Positions 36,905 to 44,100 of a DNA stretch of 64,000 bases are shown here, piece by piece. The notes under the pieces were generated by a model. It worked only from the letters and a program-made list of their open reading frames with translations. It searched no databases and had not been told where the DNA came from. Numbering within the stretch: position 1 is the stretch's first letter; every line of letters starts with the position of its first letter. A program made the translations under genes and the position numbers. Source of the DNA: Bacteroidaceae bacterium (GTDB taxonomy: Bacteria; Bacteroidota; Bacteroidia; Bacteroidales; Bacteroidaceae); assembly GCA_017621515.1 (NCBI GenBank), contig JAGASY010000024.1, positions 1-64,000 on the forward strand. Direction: 5' to 3'.

Positions 36905-36934
36905 CAAAATTACACTTTTTATTTTGAAATCAAA
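36905..36934 (-). promoter_or_regulatory. Promoter of the rha operon
   Basis: Minus strand TTTG (36931-36934), 18 bases, then TAATTTTG (36905-36912), ending about 35 bases before the rhaB start. Confidence 0.6.
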
Positions 36935-37076
36935 GTAGAAACAGACTTATTTATTAAAAATTATTTGCAGCTGTTATATGAAAACAGTCCGGGTTATAAG
37001 TAGATATACTCGATGGAGGAGCTTGTATTGGATCAAATATCTAAAAGAAAGTTACAATCTGTGTACAAAGCCTTGT

Positions 37077-37258
37077 AAACATATTGTCTGTGCAGAGAAG
37101 AATTAAAAACTGTACGCAGAAATCTCAAATCAGCAATGCTGTTTTTATAATCAGCAGTGCTGTTTACAAAATCAGCAGTGTTGTTTTTACAATCAGCACT
37201 GCTGATTTGAGATTTCTGCGCACAGTTTTTAATTCTTCTCTGCACAGACAATATGTTT
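37077..37258. repeat. 182-bp near-perfect palindrome with internal tandem units
   Basis: Arms of about 58 bp (37077-37134 and 37201-37258) are reverse complements with one mismatch near the middle of each arm (GTACGC against GTGCGC). The centre holds four roughly 20-bp units of the form ATCAGCAGTGCTGTTT, each containing its own small palindrome (CAGCAGTGCTG). It lies between the rhaB promoter and the YrdC gene, read outward on both sides. The apparent reading frames MSVQRRIKNC on both strands are mirror images from the palindrome, not genes. The rest of 36935-37601 is AT-rich with no supported gene. Confidence 0.9.
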
Positions 37259-37601
37259 TCAGGGCATTATCCGTATATAATTAATACTATTTATTATCAA
37301 GCTACACGAAAATCAAATTGTCTGATTTCCCCAAATGCAAGGAAAACATGTTTGGCGGCTGTAAAAAAAAGAGTTTTGCATTAGTAAAAAGCTCGGTATT
37401 GCAATTTATAGATAATGCGAATGTCTTATCGCTGTAAATCCCACAAGATAAAAAAGTGCGAAAGGAAAGACAAAAACAGACAAAATCTTTGTAAAGCCAT
37501 AAGTTTTAACTATTTTTGTGTGCTAAGTTGTCGGATGTCGGCACACACCTGACTCCGGACAACAAGATGAGGAACAACAAAATGAAATAAGATAAAAAGA
37601 C

Positions 37602-38168
37602 ATGTTACAGGACGAAATTAAAAAAGCTGTAGAAGTGATGCGCAAAGGCGGTGTGATTCTATACCCTACAGACACAGTATGGGGTATAGGTTGTGATGCG
37701 ACCAACGAAGACGCAGTGAAGCGCGTATATGAAATTAAAAGACGCGCAGACAGCAAAGCACTGATATGCCTCGTTGACTCGGAAGCAAGGTTAACCCGAT
37801 ATGTAAGGAATGTGGCTGACGTCACATGGGACATGATAGACCTCGCCACCAAGCCGCTGACTGTTATCTATGATAATGTGTCTGGGCTTGCCCCGAACCT
37901 GATAGCCGAGGACGGCAGTGCGGGCATACGTATCACTCGTGAAGAGTTCTCTAAAGAACTGTGTTTCAGATTCCAGAAGCCGATTGTATCGACAAGCGCC
38001 AATATAAGCGGGGAACCGACTGCCATGACCTTTGACGAAATATCGGATGAGATAAAAAATGCTGTAGATTATGTGGTACGCTACAACCAAAGATGCAAGG
38101 AAAAGCATAAGCCTTCAAGCATTGTCAAAATCAAGTCGAACGGAGAATTTACCATCATCAGAGAATAA
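37602..38168 (+). CDS. YrdC/Sua5-family threonylcarbamoyl-AMP synthase
   Basis: A 188-aa cytoplasmic protein. GGVILYPTDTVWGIGCDA, the basic motif KRRADSKALICLV and the later PIVSTSANISGEPTAMTF are family hallmarks. It makes threonylcarbamoyl-AMP for the t6A modification at tRNA position 37. It is the short (TsaC-like) form without the Sua5 C-terminal domain. It is a single gene followed by a REP-like palindrome. Confidence 0.92.
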   Translation: MLQDEIKKAVEVMRKGGVILYPTDTVWGIGCDATNEDAVKRVYEIKRRADSKALICLVDSEARLTRYVRNVADVTWDMIDLATKPLTVIYDNVSGLAPNLIAEDGSAGIRITREEFSKELCFRFQKPIVSTSANISGEPTAMTFDEISDEIKNAVDYVVRYNQRCKEKHKPSSIVKIKSNGEFTIIRE

Positions 38169-38209
38169 TTCGTACATCCATCCCTTTGACAGAACACTAA
38201 TGCAGGATG

Positions 38210-38316
38210 TAGATGTATTCAACAGACTCCTCCGTCGCTACCGCGCCACCTCCCCGAAGTTAGGGGAGGTGGGGAGGTGGCGCGGTAGCGACGGAGGAGT
38301 CTGTGAATACACCCAC
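38210..38316. repeat. REP-like palindrome, long form
   Basis: Arms of about 42 bp containing GTATTCAACAGACTCCTCCG and its inverse, extended by CGCTACCGCGCCACCTCC/GGAGGTGGCGCGGTAGCG around a short GAAGTTAGG centre. It is the best-preserved long copy, between the YrdC and ClC genes. It could fold as a long hairpin in RNA and may also end the YrdC transcript. Confidence 0.85.
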
Positions 38317-38394
38317 TAAAAAAAGCAGAAACAATCCGCAGAAAACACCAAGAAAAGAACTTGCCCAATCTACACCAATAAAAAACAAGTAACC

Positions 38395-40212
38395 ATGTTT
38401 CTGATGAACACCGCGCAAAGGCGCAAAGAAGTAAGAGCCATCAACGCTCTCACACAATGGATAAAAGGCAACCGCTCGGAGAAGCAAATTACGCTGATGC
38501 TCAGCCTGCTTGTCGGAGTGTGTACCGGCATCGCCGCCTTTCTTCTGAAGACACTTGTTGACGAAATAAAGCTTCTCCTCACACAAGGATTTGATGAAGC
38601 CGAGACCAACGGACTCTACTTGCTTTATCCGGCTGTCGGCATATTGCTCACCTCACTCTTCATCAAATATGTCGTAAGAGACGACATCAGTCACGGTGTG
38701 ACTAAAATTCTGTATGCCATTTCAAGAAAGAAAGCCCGTATAAAGCCGCACAACCGCTGGTCGAGTGTGGTGGCAAGTGCGATAACCATCGGCTTCGGTG
38801 GCTCCGTCGGTGCGGAAGCACCTATTGTGCTCACCGGCTCCGCATTCGGCTCCGACTTCGGCAAGCGTTTCCATCTTCCACCCAACACCGTGATGCTTCT
38901 CGTAGGATGCGGTGCGGCAGGAGCTGTGGCAGGCATATTCAAGGCACCAATTGCAGGACTCGTATTCGTGCTGGAAGTGCTGATGCTCGATTTGAACATG
39001 GCTTCACTGCTACCGCTGCTCGTCACTTGCATCACATCGGCATGTGTGTCATACGCATTCTACGGTACAGAGTCGATGTTCTCTTTTTATCTCGACAAGC
39101 AGTTTTCCATCGACATAATCCCCGGATGTATCCTCCTCGGAGTGTTCTGCGGACTCGTATCGCTGTATTTCACAAGGACAATGAACCGCTTTGAAGGAGT
39201 ATTCGCCAAACTGAAAAGCAGATGGGTGAAATTCGTCCTCGGTGCAACCGTGCTCGGTGTGCTCATCTTCTTCTTCCCTGCCATGTACGGAGAAGGGTAT
39301 GACGTAATCACACAGCTGCTGAACAATGCAAGTGCATCGGACATCATGCACAATACATTGTTCTACGGCAACGACAACAACCTGCTGATATATCTCGGAC
39401 TTGTCCTCCTCTTCAAAGTATTCGCATCCACAGCTACCAACGGAGGCGGAGGATGCGGAGGAGTGTTCGCCCCAAGCCTGTTCCTCGGATGTGTGGCAGG
39501 CTTCATCTTCGCCCACCTCTGGAACACATCGCTGTCTATGGTATCGGTAGAGGAAGGTGTACTGTCGGCAAAGAACTGTTCACTCTACGGCATGGCAGGA
39601 CTTATGTCGGGGGTGATGCATGCTCCGCTGACCGGAATATTCCTTATTGCCGAACTGACGGGAGGATATGGTTTGTTCGTTCCGCTGATGATTGTATCGG
39701 TCGTCTCATATCTTACAATAAATGTATTTGAGCCGCACAGCATCTATGCCATGCGACTCGCACGCAAAGGCGAACTGATTACGCACGACAAGGACAATGC
39801 CATACTCACGTTGCTCAGCATCAATTCTGTCATCGAAAAGGACTTCAAGAAAGTTACTCCCGACATGGACCTCTGGCAATTTGTCAATGTCATAGCCAAA
39901 TCGCACAGAAACTTATTTCCGGTCGTTGACAAAGCCGGCAGACTGATTGGTGTCGTCACACTCGATGCCGTACGGCATGTGATGTTCAGGCAAGAACTTT
40001 ACCACCGATATGCTGTAGGAGCATTTATGAAAGAGCCGCCAGCAATACTGACCATATCCGACACACTGAAAGTGGCAACAGCAAAGTTCGACGAGACACA
40101 GGCTTGGAACCTGCCGATAGTAGATGAAGAGGGTAAGTTCATGGGATTTATCTCGCGTTCCGGACTTTTCAATTCCTACAGGCAGACTCTGGTCAGATTC
40201 ACTTCCGACTGA
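38395..40212 (+). CDS. ClC-family chloride channel/transporter with CBS domains
   Basis: A 605-aa membrane protein. Residues about 30-450 are the ClC core: GFGGSVGAEAPIVLTG carries the gating glutamate in GAEAP (GREGP in E. coli ClcA), and NGGGGCGGVFAPSLFLG is the GGIFAP-type pore helix. The first selectivity motif GSGIP is replaced by SHGVT, a common variant. Residues about 470-600 form a CBS pair (MDLWQFVNVIAKSHRNLFPV, then LPIVDEEGKFMGFISRSGLF). The retained glutamate suggests H+/Cl- exchange. An alternative start is at 38404. The gene is bracketed by REP-like palindromes at 38.2 and 40.3 kb. Confidence 0.9.
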   Translation: MFLMNTAQRRKEVRAINALTQWIKGNRSEKQITLMLSLLVGVCTGIAAFLLKTLVDEIKLLLTQGFDEAETNGLYLLYPAVGILLTSLFIKYVVRDDISHGVTKILYAISRKKARIKPHNRWSSVVASAITIGFGGSVGAEAPIVLTGSAFGSDFGKRFHLPPNTVMLLVGCGAAGAVAGIFKAPIAGLVFVLEVLMLDLNMASLLPLLVTCITSACVSYAFYGTESMFSFYLDKQFSIDIIPGCILLGVFCGLVSLYFTRTMNRFEGVFAKLKSRWVKFVLGATVLGVLIFFFPAMYGEGYDVITQLLNNASASDIMHNTLFYGNDNNLLIYLGLVLLFKVFASTATNGGGGCGGVFAPSLFLGCVAGFIFAHLWNTSLSMVSVEEGVLSAKNCSLYGMAGLMSGVMHAPLTGIFLIAELTGGYGLFVPLMIVSVVSYLTINVFEPHSIYAMRLARKGELITHDKDNAILTLLSINSVIEKDFKKVTPDMDLWQFVNVIAKSHRNLFPVVDKAGRLIGVVTLDAVRHVMFRQELYHRYAVGAFMKEPPAILTISDTLKVATAKFDETQAWNLPIVDEEGKFMGFISRSGLFNSYRQTLVRFTSD

Positions 40213-40263
40213 TGCACAAGGGAAATAAAATGTTAGTAACTGACTTTTAATTTTTAAAACTAT

Positions 40264-40334
40264 GTGGTAGTATTCGACAGATTCCCCATGCAATTTACTT
40301 AAAACTGCATGGGGAATCTGTCGAAAACAACCAC
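40264..40334. repeat. REP-like palindrome
   Basis: Terminal arms GTGGTAGTATTCGACAGATT and its near inverse, extended by CCCCATGCA/TGCATGGGG. It lies between the ClC and fmt genes and can form a hairpin of about 28 bp. It shares end sequences with the copies at 30310 and 38210. Confidence 0.8.
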
Positions 40335-40367
40335 TAAATTACAACACAGAAAAAAAACATCAAGAGC

Positions 40368-41345
40368 ATGAAAAAAGAAGAACTCAGAATAGTTTATATG
40401 GGCACTCCCGACTTTGCAGTGGAGAGTCTGCGCTGCCTCGTTGAAGGAGGATATAATGTGGTAGGAGTAATCACTATGCCCGACAAACCTATCGGGCGAC
40501 ACGGAAGTGTGCTTCAAGCAAGTCCGGTAAAGCAATATGCTTTAGAAAAAGGGCTGAAGGTGATGCAACCGGAGAAGCTGAAAGACGAGACATTTATCGA
40601 AGAACTCCGCTCGCTGAAAGCCGATTTACAAATCGTCGTGGCATTCAGAATGCTGCCGGAAGTAGTATGGAACATGCCGCCGTTGGGCACATTTAATCTA
40701 CATGCTTCACTGCTTCCACAATATCGCGGTGCGGCTCCTATCAACTGGGCAATCATAAACGGCGACAAAGAAACCGGCATAACGACATTCTTCCTGAAGC
40801 ACGAAATTGACACGGGAGAGGTGATACAGCAGGTGAGAGTTCCGATAGAAGACACAGACAATGCAGAACATGTCCATGACAAACTTATGACACTGGGAGG
40901 AGACCTTGTCATCGAAACTGTCAATCACATTATAGCCGGCGACATACATACCACGGCGCAAGCCACTATGACTGGCGACAGCGAGGAATTGCGTCCGGCG
41001 CCTAAGATATTCCATGACACTTGCCGAATTGACTGGCAAGGGAAGACTGCTAAACAAATCTATGATTTCATACGCGGACTAAGCCCCTACCCTGCCGCAT
41101 GGACAGAGCTGGAAAGCAACGGCAAACGCACTTCCGTAAAAATCTTTGAAACGGAAAAGATTTTTACCACCGAATGTCTGCCTCCTGTCGGAACCATCAT
41201 AAGCGACGGGAAAACAACACTGGAAGTAGCGGTTTCAGACGGATATATAAGAATAAAGACTTTGCAAATCGCAGGGAAAAAGAAAATGTCCGTTTCCGAC
41301 TTTCTAAGAGGATTCAAATATGAAAAAGGTATGATTTTCTGTTAA
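40368..41345 (+). CDS. fmt: Methionyl-tRNA formyltransferase
   Basis: A 325-aa protein. RIVYMGTPDFAVESLR opens the N-terminal formyltransferase fold, and FNLHASLLPQYRGAAPINWA is the SLLPxYRG active-site signature with the catalytic Asn and His. EIDTGEV holds the conserved Asp. The C-terminal domain (about 210-325, KQIYDFIRGLSPYPAAW) is complete. It formylates initiator Met-tRNA. Confidence 0.96.
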   Translation: MKKEELRIVYMGTPDFAVESLRCLVEGGYNVVGVITMPDKPIGRHGSVLQASPVKQYALEKGLKVMQPEKLKDETFIEELRSLKADLQIVVAFRMLPEVVWNMPPLGTFNLHASLLPQYRGAAPINWAIINGDKETGITTFFLKHEIDTGEVIQQVRVPIEDTDNAEHVHDKLMTLGGDLVIETVNHIIAGDIHTTAQATMTGDSEELRPAPKIFHDTCRIDWQGKTAKQIYDFIRGLSPYPAAWTELESNGKRTSVKIFETEKIFTTECLPPVGTIISDGKTTLEVAVSDGYIRIKTLQIAGKKKMSVSDFLRGFKYEKGMIFC

Positions 41346-41492
41346 AAAACAAAAGGCAGACAAACAAAATCTTCAATATTGTTGGCTTTTTACGAGAGAA
41401 TAATTTAATTTGCAACCCAAAATAAATTATTAACTCTAAAAACGTTGTTGCCTATTGAGAACACATTACGCTAAACATTAAAAAAAAGCATA

Positions 41493-42086
41493 ATGAGAAA
41501 ACTAAATGAACTGACTGACGAAAGATTGGTTCAATCTTACATAGAAGGCAACAACTGTGCTTTTGACGTTTTGCTGAAACGATATGAGAGTAAGATATTT
41601 ACTTATATCACTTATTCGGTACACAACCAAGAAGTCGCAGAAGATTTGTTTCAAGACGCCTTTCTCCGCATAATAACCACTTTACGCAGCAAGCGATACA
41701 CGGAGAACGGAAAATTTTCCCAGTGGGCGATGCGTATAGTACACAACCTCATCATTGACTACTACCGTCAATGCAAGGGAGACAACACCATCTCCAACGA
41801 CAGTAGTGATTTCGACCTTCTCAATGACGCTTCACTTGTAACCGAAGAGAATATTGAGAAACAGATGATAGACAAGCAGACTCTCAAAGAAGTGAAGGAA
41901 CTCATCCGTATGCTCCCTGACAATCAGAAGGAGATTGTGCTTATGCGTTTCTACAAGGAGCTGAGTTTCAAGGAGATTGCAGAGAAAACAGGTGTAAGCA
42001 TAAACACTGCATTAGGACGGATGAGATACGCACTCATTAATTTGAGAAAAATGGCAGAGAACAACGACGTCAATCTGGCATGTTAA
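41493..42086 (+). CDS. ECF-type RNA polymerase sigma factor
   Basis: A 197-aa protein. Region 2 (NQEVAEDLFQDAFLRIITTL, then GKFSQWAMRIVHNLIIDYYR) and region 4 (LPDNQKEIVLMRFYKELSFKEIAEKTGVSINTALGRM) are complete. No anti-sigma gene is adjacent. It is followed by three small genes (GlsB-like, YtxH-like and a 55-aa protein) that look like an envelope-stress set, which it may control (inference). Confidence 0.9.
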   Translation: MRKLNELTDERLVQSYIEGNNCAFDVLLKRYESKIFTYITYSVHNQEVAEDLFQDAFLRIITTLRSKRYTENGKFSQWAMRIVHNLIIDYYRQCKGDNTISNDSSDFDLLNDASLVTEENIEKQMIDKQTLKEVKELIRMLPDNQKEIVLMRFYKELSFKEIAEKTGVSINTALGRMRYALINLRKMAENNDVNLAC

Positions 42087-42168
42087 GAGAGTTATGCCCA
42101 TAAGTATGAAATAAAAAAAGCAAAAGCCAAAAAGAAAAGAAACTTTTTCATAAATTAATGCATTGTGA

Positions 42169-42202
42169 AGACAGCAAATCGTGAGATTCACTGTCTTTTT
42201 TG
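42169..42202 (+). terminator. Probable terminator after the sigma gene
   Basis: Stem AGACAG/CTGTCT with an inner AATC/GATT pair, followed by TTTTTT, about 80 bp beyond the stop at 42086. Otherwise 42087-42388 shows nothing I can call. Confidence 0.6.
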
Positions 42203-42388
42203 CTGGAAAATCTCCATGCCAAATGTACAAACATGCTCTGTGCAATACAAATCTTCAATAAATCCAGAATCTTCCCGAACTTTTTTCAATCTGCAATGTT
42301 TCTTCTATGTCAGCAGCACTGAACGGAAGATGCGCATCACTTACGGCAAGTTGCACTAACAGATTTACAAACTAAAAACAAAAGTGAT

Positions 42389-42646
42389 ATGGGATTCATT
42401 TGGTATATAATCATCGGTACACTCTCCGGATTCATTGCCGGAAAGATTATGAGAGGAAGCGGTTTTGGCATCATAGTCAATTTAATAGTAGGAATAGTAG
42501 GAGGTCTGCTCGGAGGATGGTGCTTCGGTCTGCTCGGCATAACGACAGCCGGAATATTAGGCAGCCTCATCACTTCTGTAGCAGGAGCCATATTATTATT
42601 GTGGGTTCTATCCCTGTTTAGAAAGAACCGCTCATGTGAAAAATAG
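42389..42646 (+). CDS. GlsB/YeaQ/YmgE-family small membrane protein
   Basis: An 85-aa protein with three hydrophobic segments (FIWYIIIGTLSGFIAGKI; FGIIVNLIVGIVGGLLGGW; the glycine-rich third). The GFIAGKIMRGSGFG motif is typical of the transglycosylase-associated/GlsB stress proteins. It resides in the inner membrane; function unknown but stress-linked in other bacteria. Confidence 0.88.
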   Translation: MGFIWYIIIGTLSGFIAGKIMRGSGFGIIVNLIVGIVGGLLGGWCFGLLGITTAGILGSLITSVAGAILLLWVLSLFRKNRSCEK

Positions 42647-42731
42647 CCACATAAAAAAATCAACTCGCTCATCACCCAAACGGATGGGCAAATACAACAA
42701 ATTACATATTAACCACTAAAAAATCTTAATT

Positions 42732-43019
42732 ATGGCAAGTAACTCATCAAGTTTAGTGCTGGGCATCGCAGTCGGTGCCGCAATAGGAGCTTTCGCACAA
42801 CATTTTTACTCTTCAAACAGAGGCAAGAAACTGAGACATAAAGCATGTTGCAAATGGAACAAGATGCGCGACAAGGCAGAGGATTTCTTATATTCAGCCA
42901 AAGAAAAAGCAAAAGATATCGGTTCTGAAGTTGCAGAGAAGGCAGAAGAAGTTGTGGACAAAGCAGAACAGGCGGTAAACGACACCCCACCTTTTGCATA
43001 CAAAAGCAAATTTCACTGA
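42732..43019 (+). CDS. YtxH-like small protein
   Basis: A 95-aa protein: one N-terminal membrane segment (SLVLGIAVGAAIGAFAQHFY) followed by a charged, lysine- and glutamate-rich helical tail (KWNKMRDKAEDFLYSAKEK). This is the layout of YtxH/gas-vesicle-like stress proteins. It lies between the GlsB-like gene and the 55-aa gene. Confidence 0.8.
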   Translation: MASNSSSLVLGIAVGAAIGAFAQHFYSSNRGKKLRHKACCKWNKMRDKAEDFLYSAKEKAKDIGSEVAEKAEEVVDKAEQAVNDTPPFAYKSKFH

Positions 43020-43040
43020 AAAGCAATAAAAATATGTCGC

Positions 43041-43208
43041 ATGAATAAAAAAGAAAGCAAAAAAGAATGTCCGTCCGACTATGGCATGAATCCGGGACTG
43101 CCAATACAGCAGATAAAAACGGACGGGAAATACCCGACGGACAAAGAAATAAGAAAAGCCACCAGGGACATCAACCCTGACGTAAACAGTTACGGAAGTA
43201 GAGGATAG
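43041..43208 (+). CDS. Small hydrophilic protein (55 aa)
   Basis: A short open frame, MNKKESKKECPSDYGMNPGL onward, ending NSYGSRG, 21 bp after the YtxH-like gene on the same strand and right before a strong terminator. It is highly charged, without signal or membrane segment. Position and coding-like composition support a real gene; function unknown. Confidence 0.6.
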   Translation: MNKKESKKECPSDYGMNPGLPIQQIKTDGKYPTDKEIRKATRDINPDVNSYGSRG

Positions 43209-43231
43209 GTAAAATCAAACCTATTTTAATA

Positions 43232-43280
43232 CGGAATATGGGAATCAGGTATTTTAAAGCCCGATTCCCATATTTTTCCG
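43232..43280 (+). terminator. Terminator of the small stress-gene cluster
   Basis: Stem ATATGGGAATC with GATTCCCATAT, a 16-base loop and a following TTTT, 25 bp after the stop at 43208. Confidence 0.88.
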
Positions 43281-43392
43281 TGCAAAAGTGCAAAAATCAA
43301 TCGTGTGCTCTTAATATAAATAGGTATAATCCCTTATTTAAATGTCTGCGCACAATAAAAATGCTTTTTTTTGAAAAAAAAGAGCCTAATGT

Positions 43393-43423
43393 TTTGGCAG
43401 TACAAAAAAAGTGCTTACCTTTG
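43393..43423 (+). promoter_or_regulatory. Promoter of tRNA-Glu/rpsT
   Basis: TTTG (43393-43396), 19 bases, TACCTTTG (43416-43423): consensus-grade. It lies about 50 bases before the tRNA. Confidence 0.8.
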
Positions 43424-43473
43424 CAACCGCAAAACGAAAGGGAAAACATTTTGCAAGGCTTTCGCCACAGGCT

Positions 43474-43545
43474 GGCCCATTCGTCTATCGGTTAGGACGA
43501 GAGATTTTCATTCTCTAAAGAGCAGTTCGACTCTGCTATGGGCTA
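43474..43545 (+). tRNA. tRNA-Glu (TTC)
   Basis: Acceptor GGCCCAT with ATGGGCT; D-arm TCGTCTATCGGTTAGGACGA; anticodon loop TTTTCAT with anticodon TTC; T-arm CAG TTCGACT CTG. It lies 51 bp before rpsT and is likely co-transcribed. Confidence 0.93.
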
Positions 43546-43596
43546 CAAAAAAAACTTAGTTGTTATCATAAGAATAAAAAAAAGAACAAATATAAA

Positions 43597-43851
43597 ATGG
43601 CAAATCACAAATCAGCGATTAAACGTATTCGTCAGTCTGAAAAGAGAAGATTGCACAACCGTTACTACGCAAAAACAATGCGTAGCACACTTCGTAAGTT
43701 TCGTGCATTAGATAATAAGGAAGAGGCAGCAGCGATGATACCTACACTCCAGAAAATGCTGGATAAGTTGGCAAAGAGAAACATCATCCACTGGAAGAAA
43801 GCTGCAAATCTCAAATCAGGCGCAATGTTACGCGTAGCAAAACTTGCTTAA
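43597..43851 (+). CDS. rpsT: 30S ribosomal protein S20
   Basis: An 84-aa basic protein. [20 protein letters not shown] is the universal S20 start, followed by three helices ([14 protein letters not shown], then [20 protein letters not shown]). It binds 16S rRNA in the small subunit. It is followed by its own terminator. Confidence 0.97.
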   Translation: MANHKSAIKRIRQSEKRRLHNRYYAKTMRSTLRKFRALDNKEEAAAMIPTLQKMLDKLAKRNIIHWKKAANLKSGAMLRVAKLA

Positions 43852-43890
43852 CATCACCGATTTCAATAAAAGTCATAGCGTAAGTTATAT

Positions 43891-43930
43891 ATACCGGATT
43901 TCATTTTTGAAGTCCGGTATTTTCATTTTC
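43891..43930 (+). terminator. Terminator of rpsT
   Basis: Stem ATACCGGA(TTT) with (AAG)TCCGGTAT (43891-43920), then TTTTCATTTT. Confidence 0.9.
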
Positions 43931-44045
43931 CACAAAATCGCCCGATACAGCCCTCATAGCTAAACATCCTTGTACCTACTGTAACAGGCTCTTCAAAACA
44001 AACAGGAGAGCAGCATCCCGCATCGAATATTTCAACTCTATTTTT

Positions 44046-44076
44046 TTCATTTTCTCATGTAAAATGATTAATTTTG
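44046..44076 (+). promoter_or_regulatory. Probable gyrB promoter
   Basis: TAATTTTG (44069-44076) fits the -7 consensus, with a T-rich stretch near the -33 position. It lies 24 bases before the gyrB ATG. Confidence 0.45.
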
Positions 44077-44100
44077 TAGCGTAAAAAGATATTGTAAATA

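Noticed and set aside
37135..37200. Possible tiny CRISPR array (four similar roughly 20-bp units).
   Set aside because: The units are contiguous with no spacers of constant size, are palindromic, and no cas genes are near.
37033..37284. Two frames on opposite strands both starting MSVQRRIKNC.
   Set aside because: They are mirror images produced by the 182-bp palindrome, with no homology or upstream signals.
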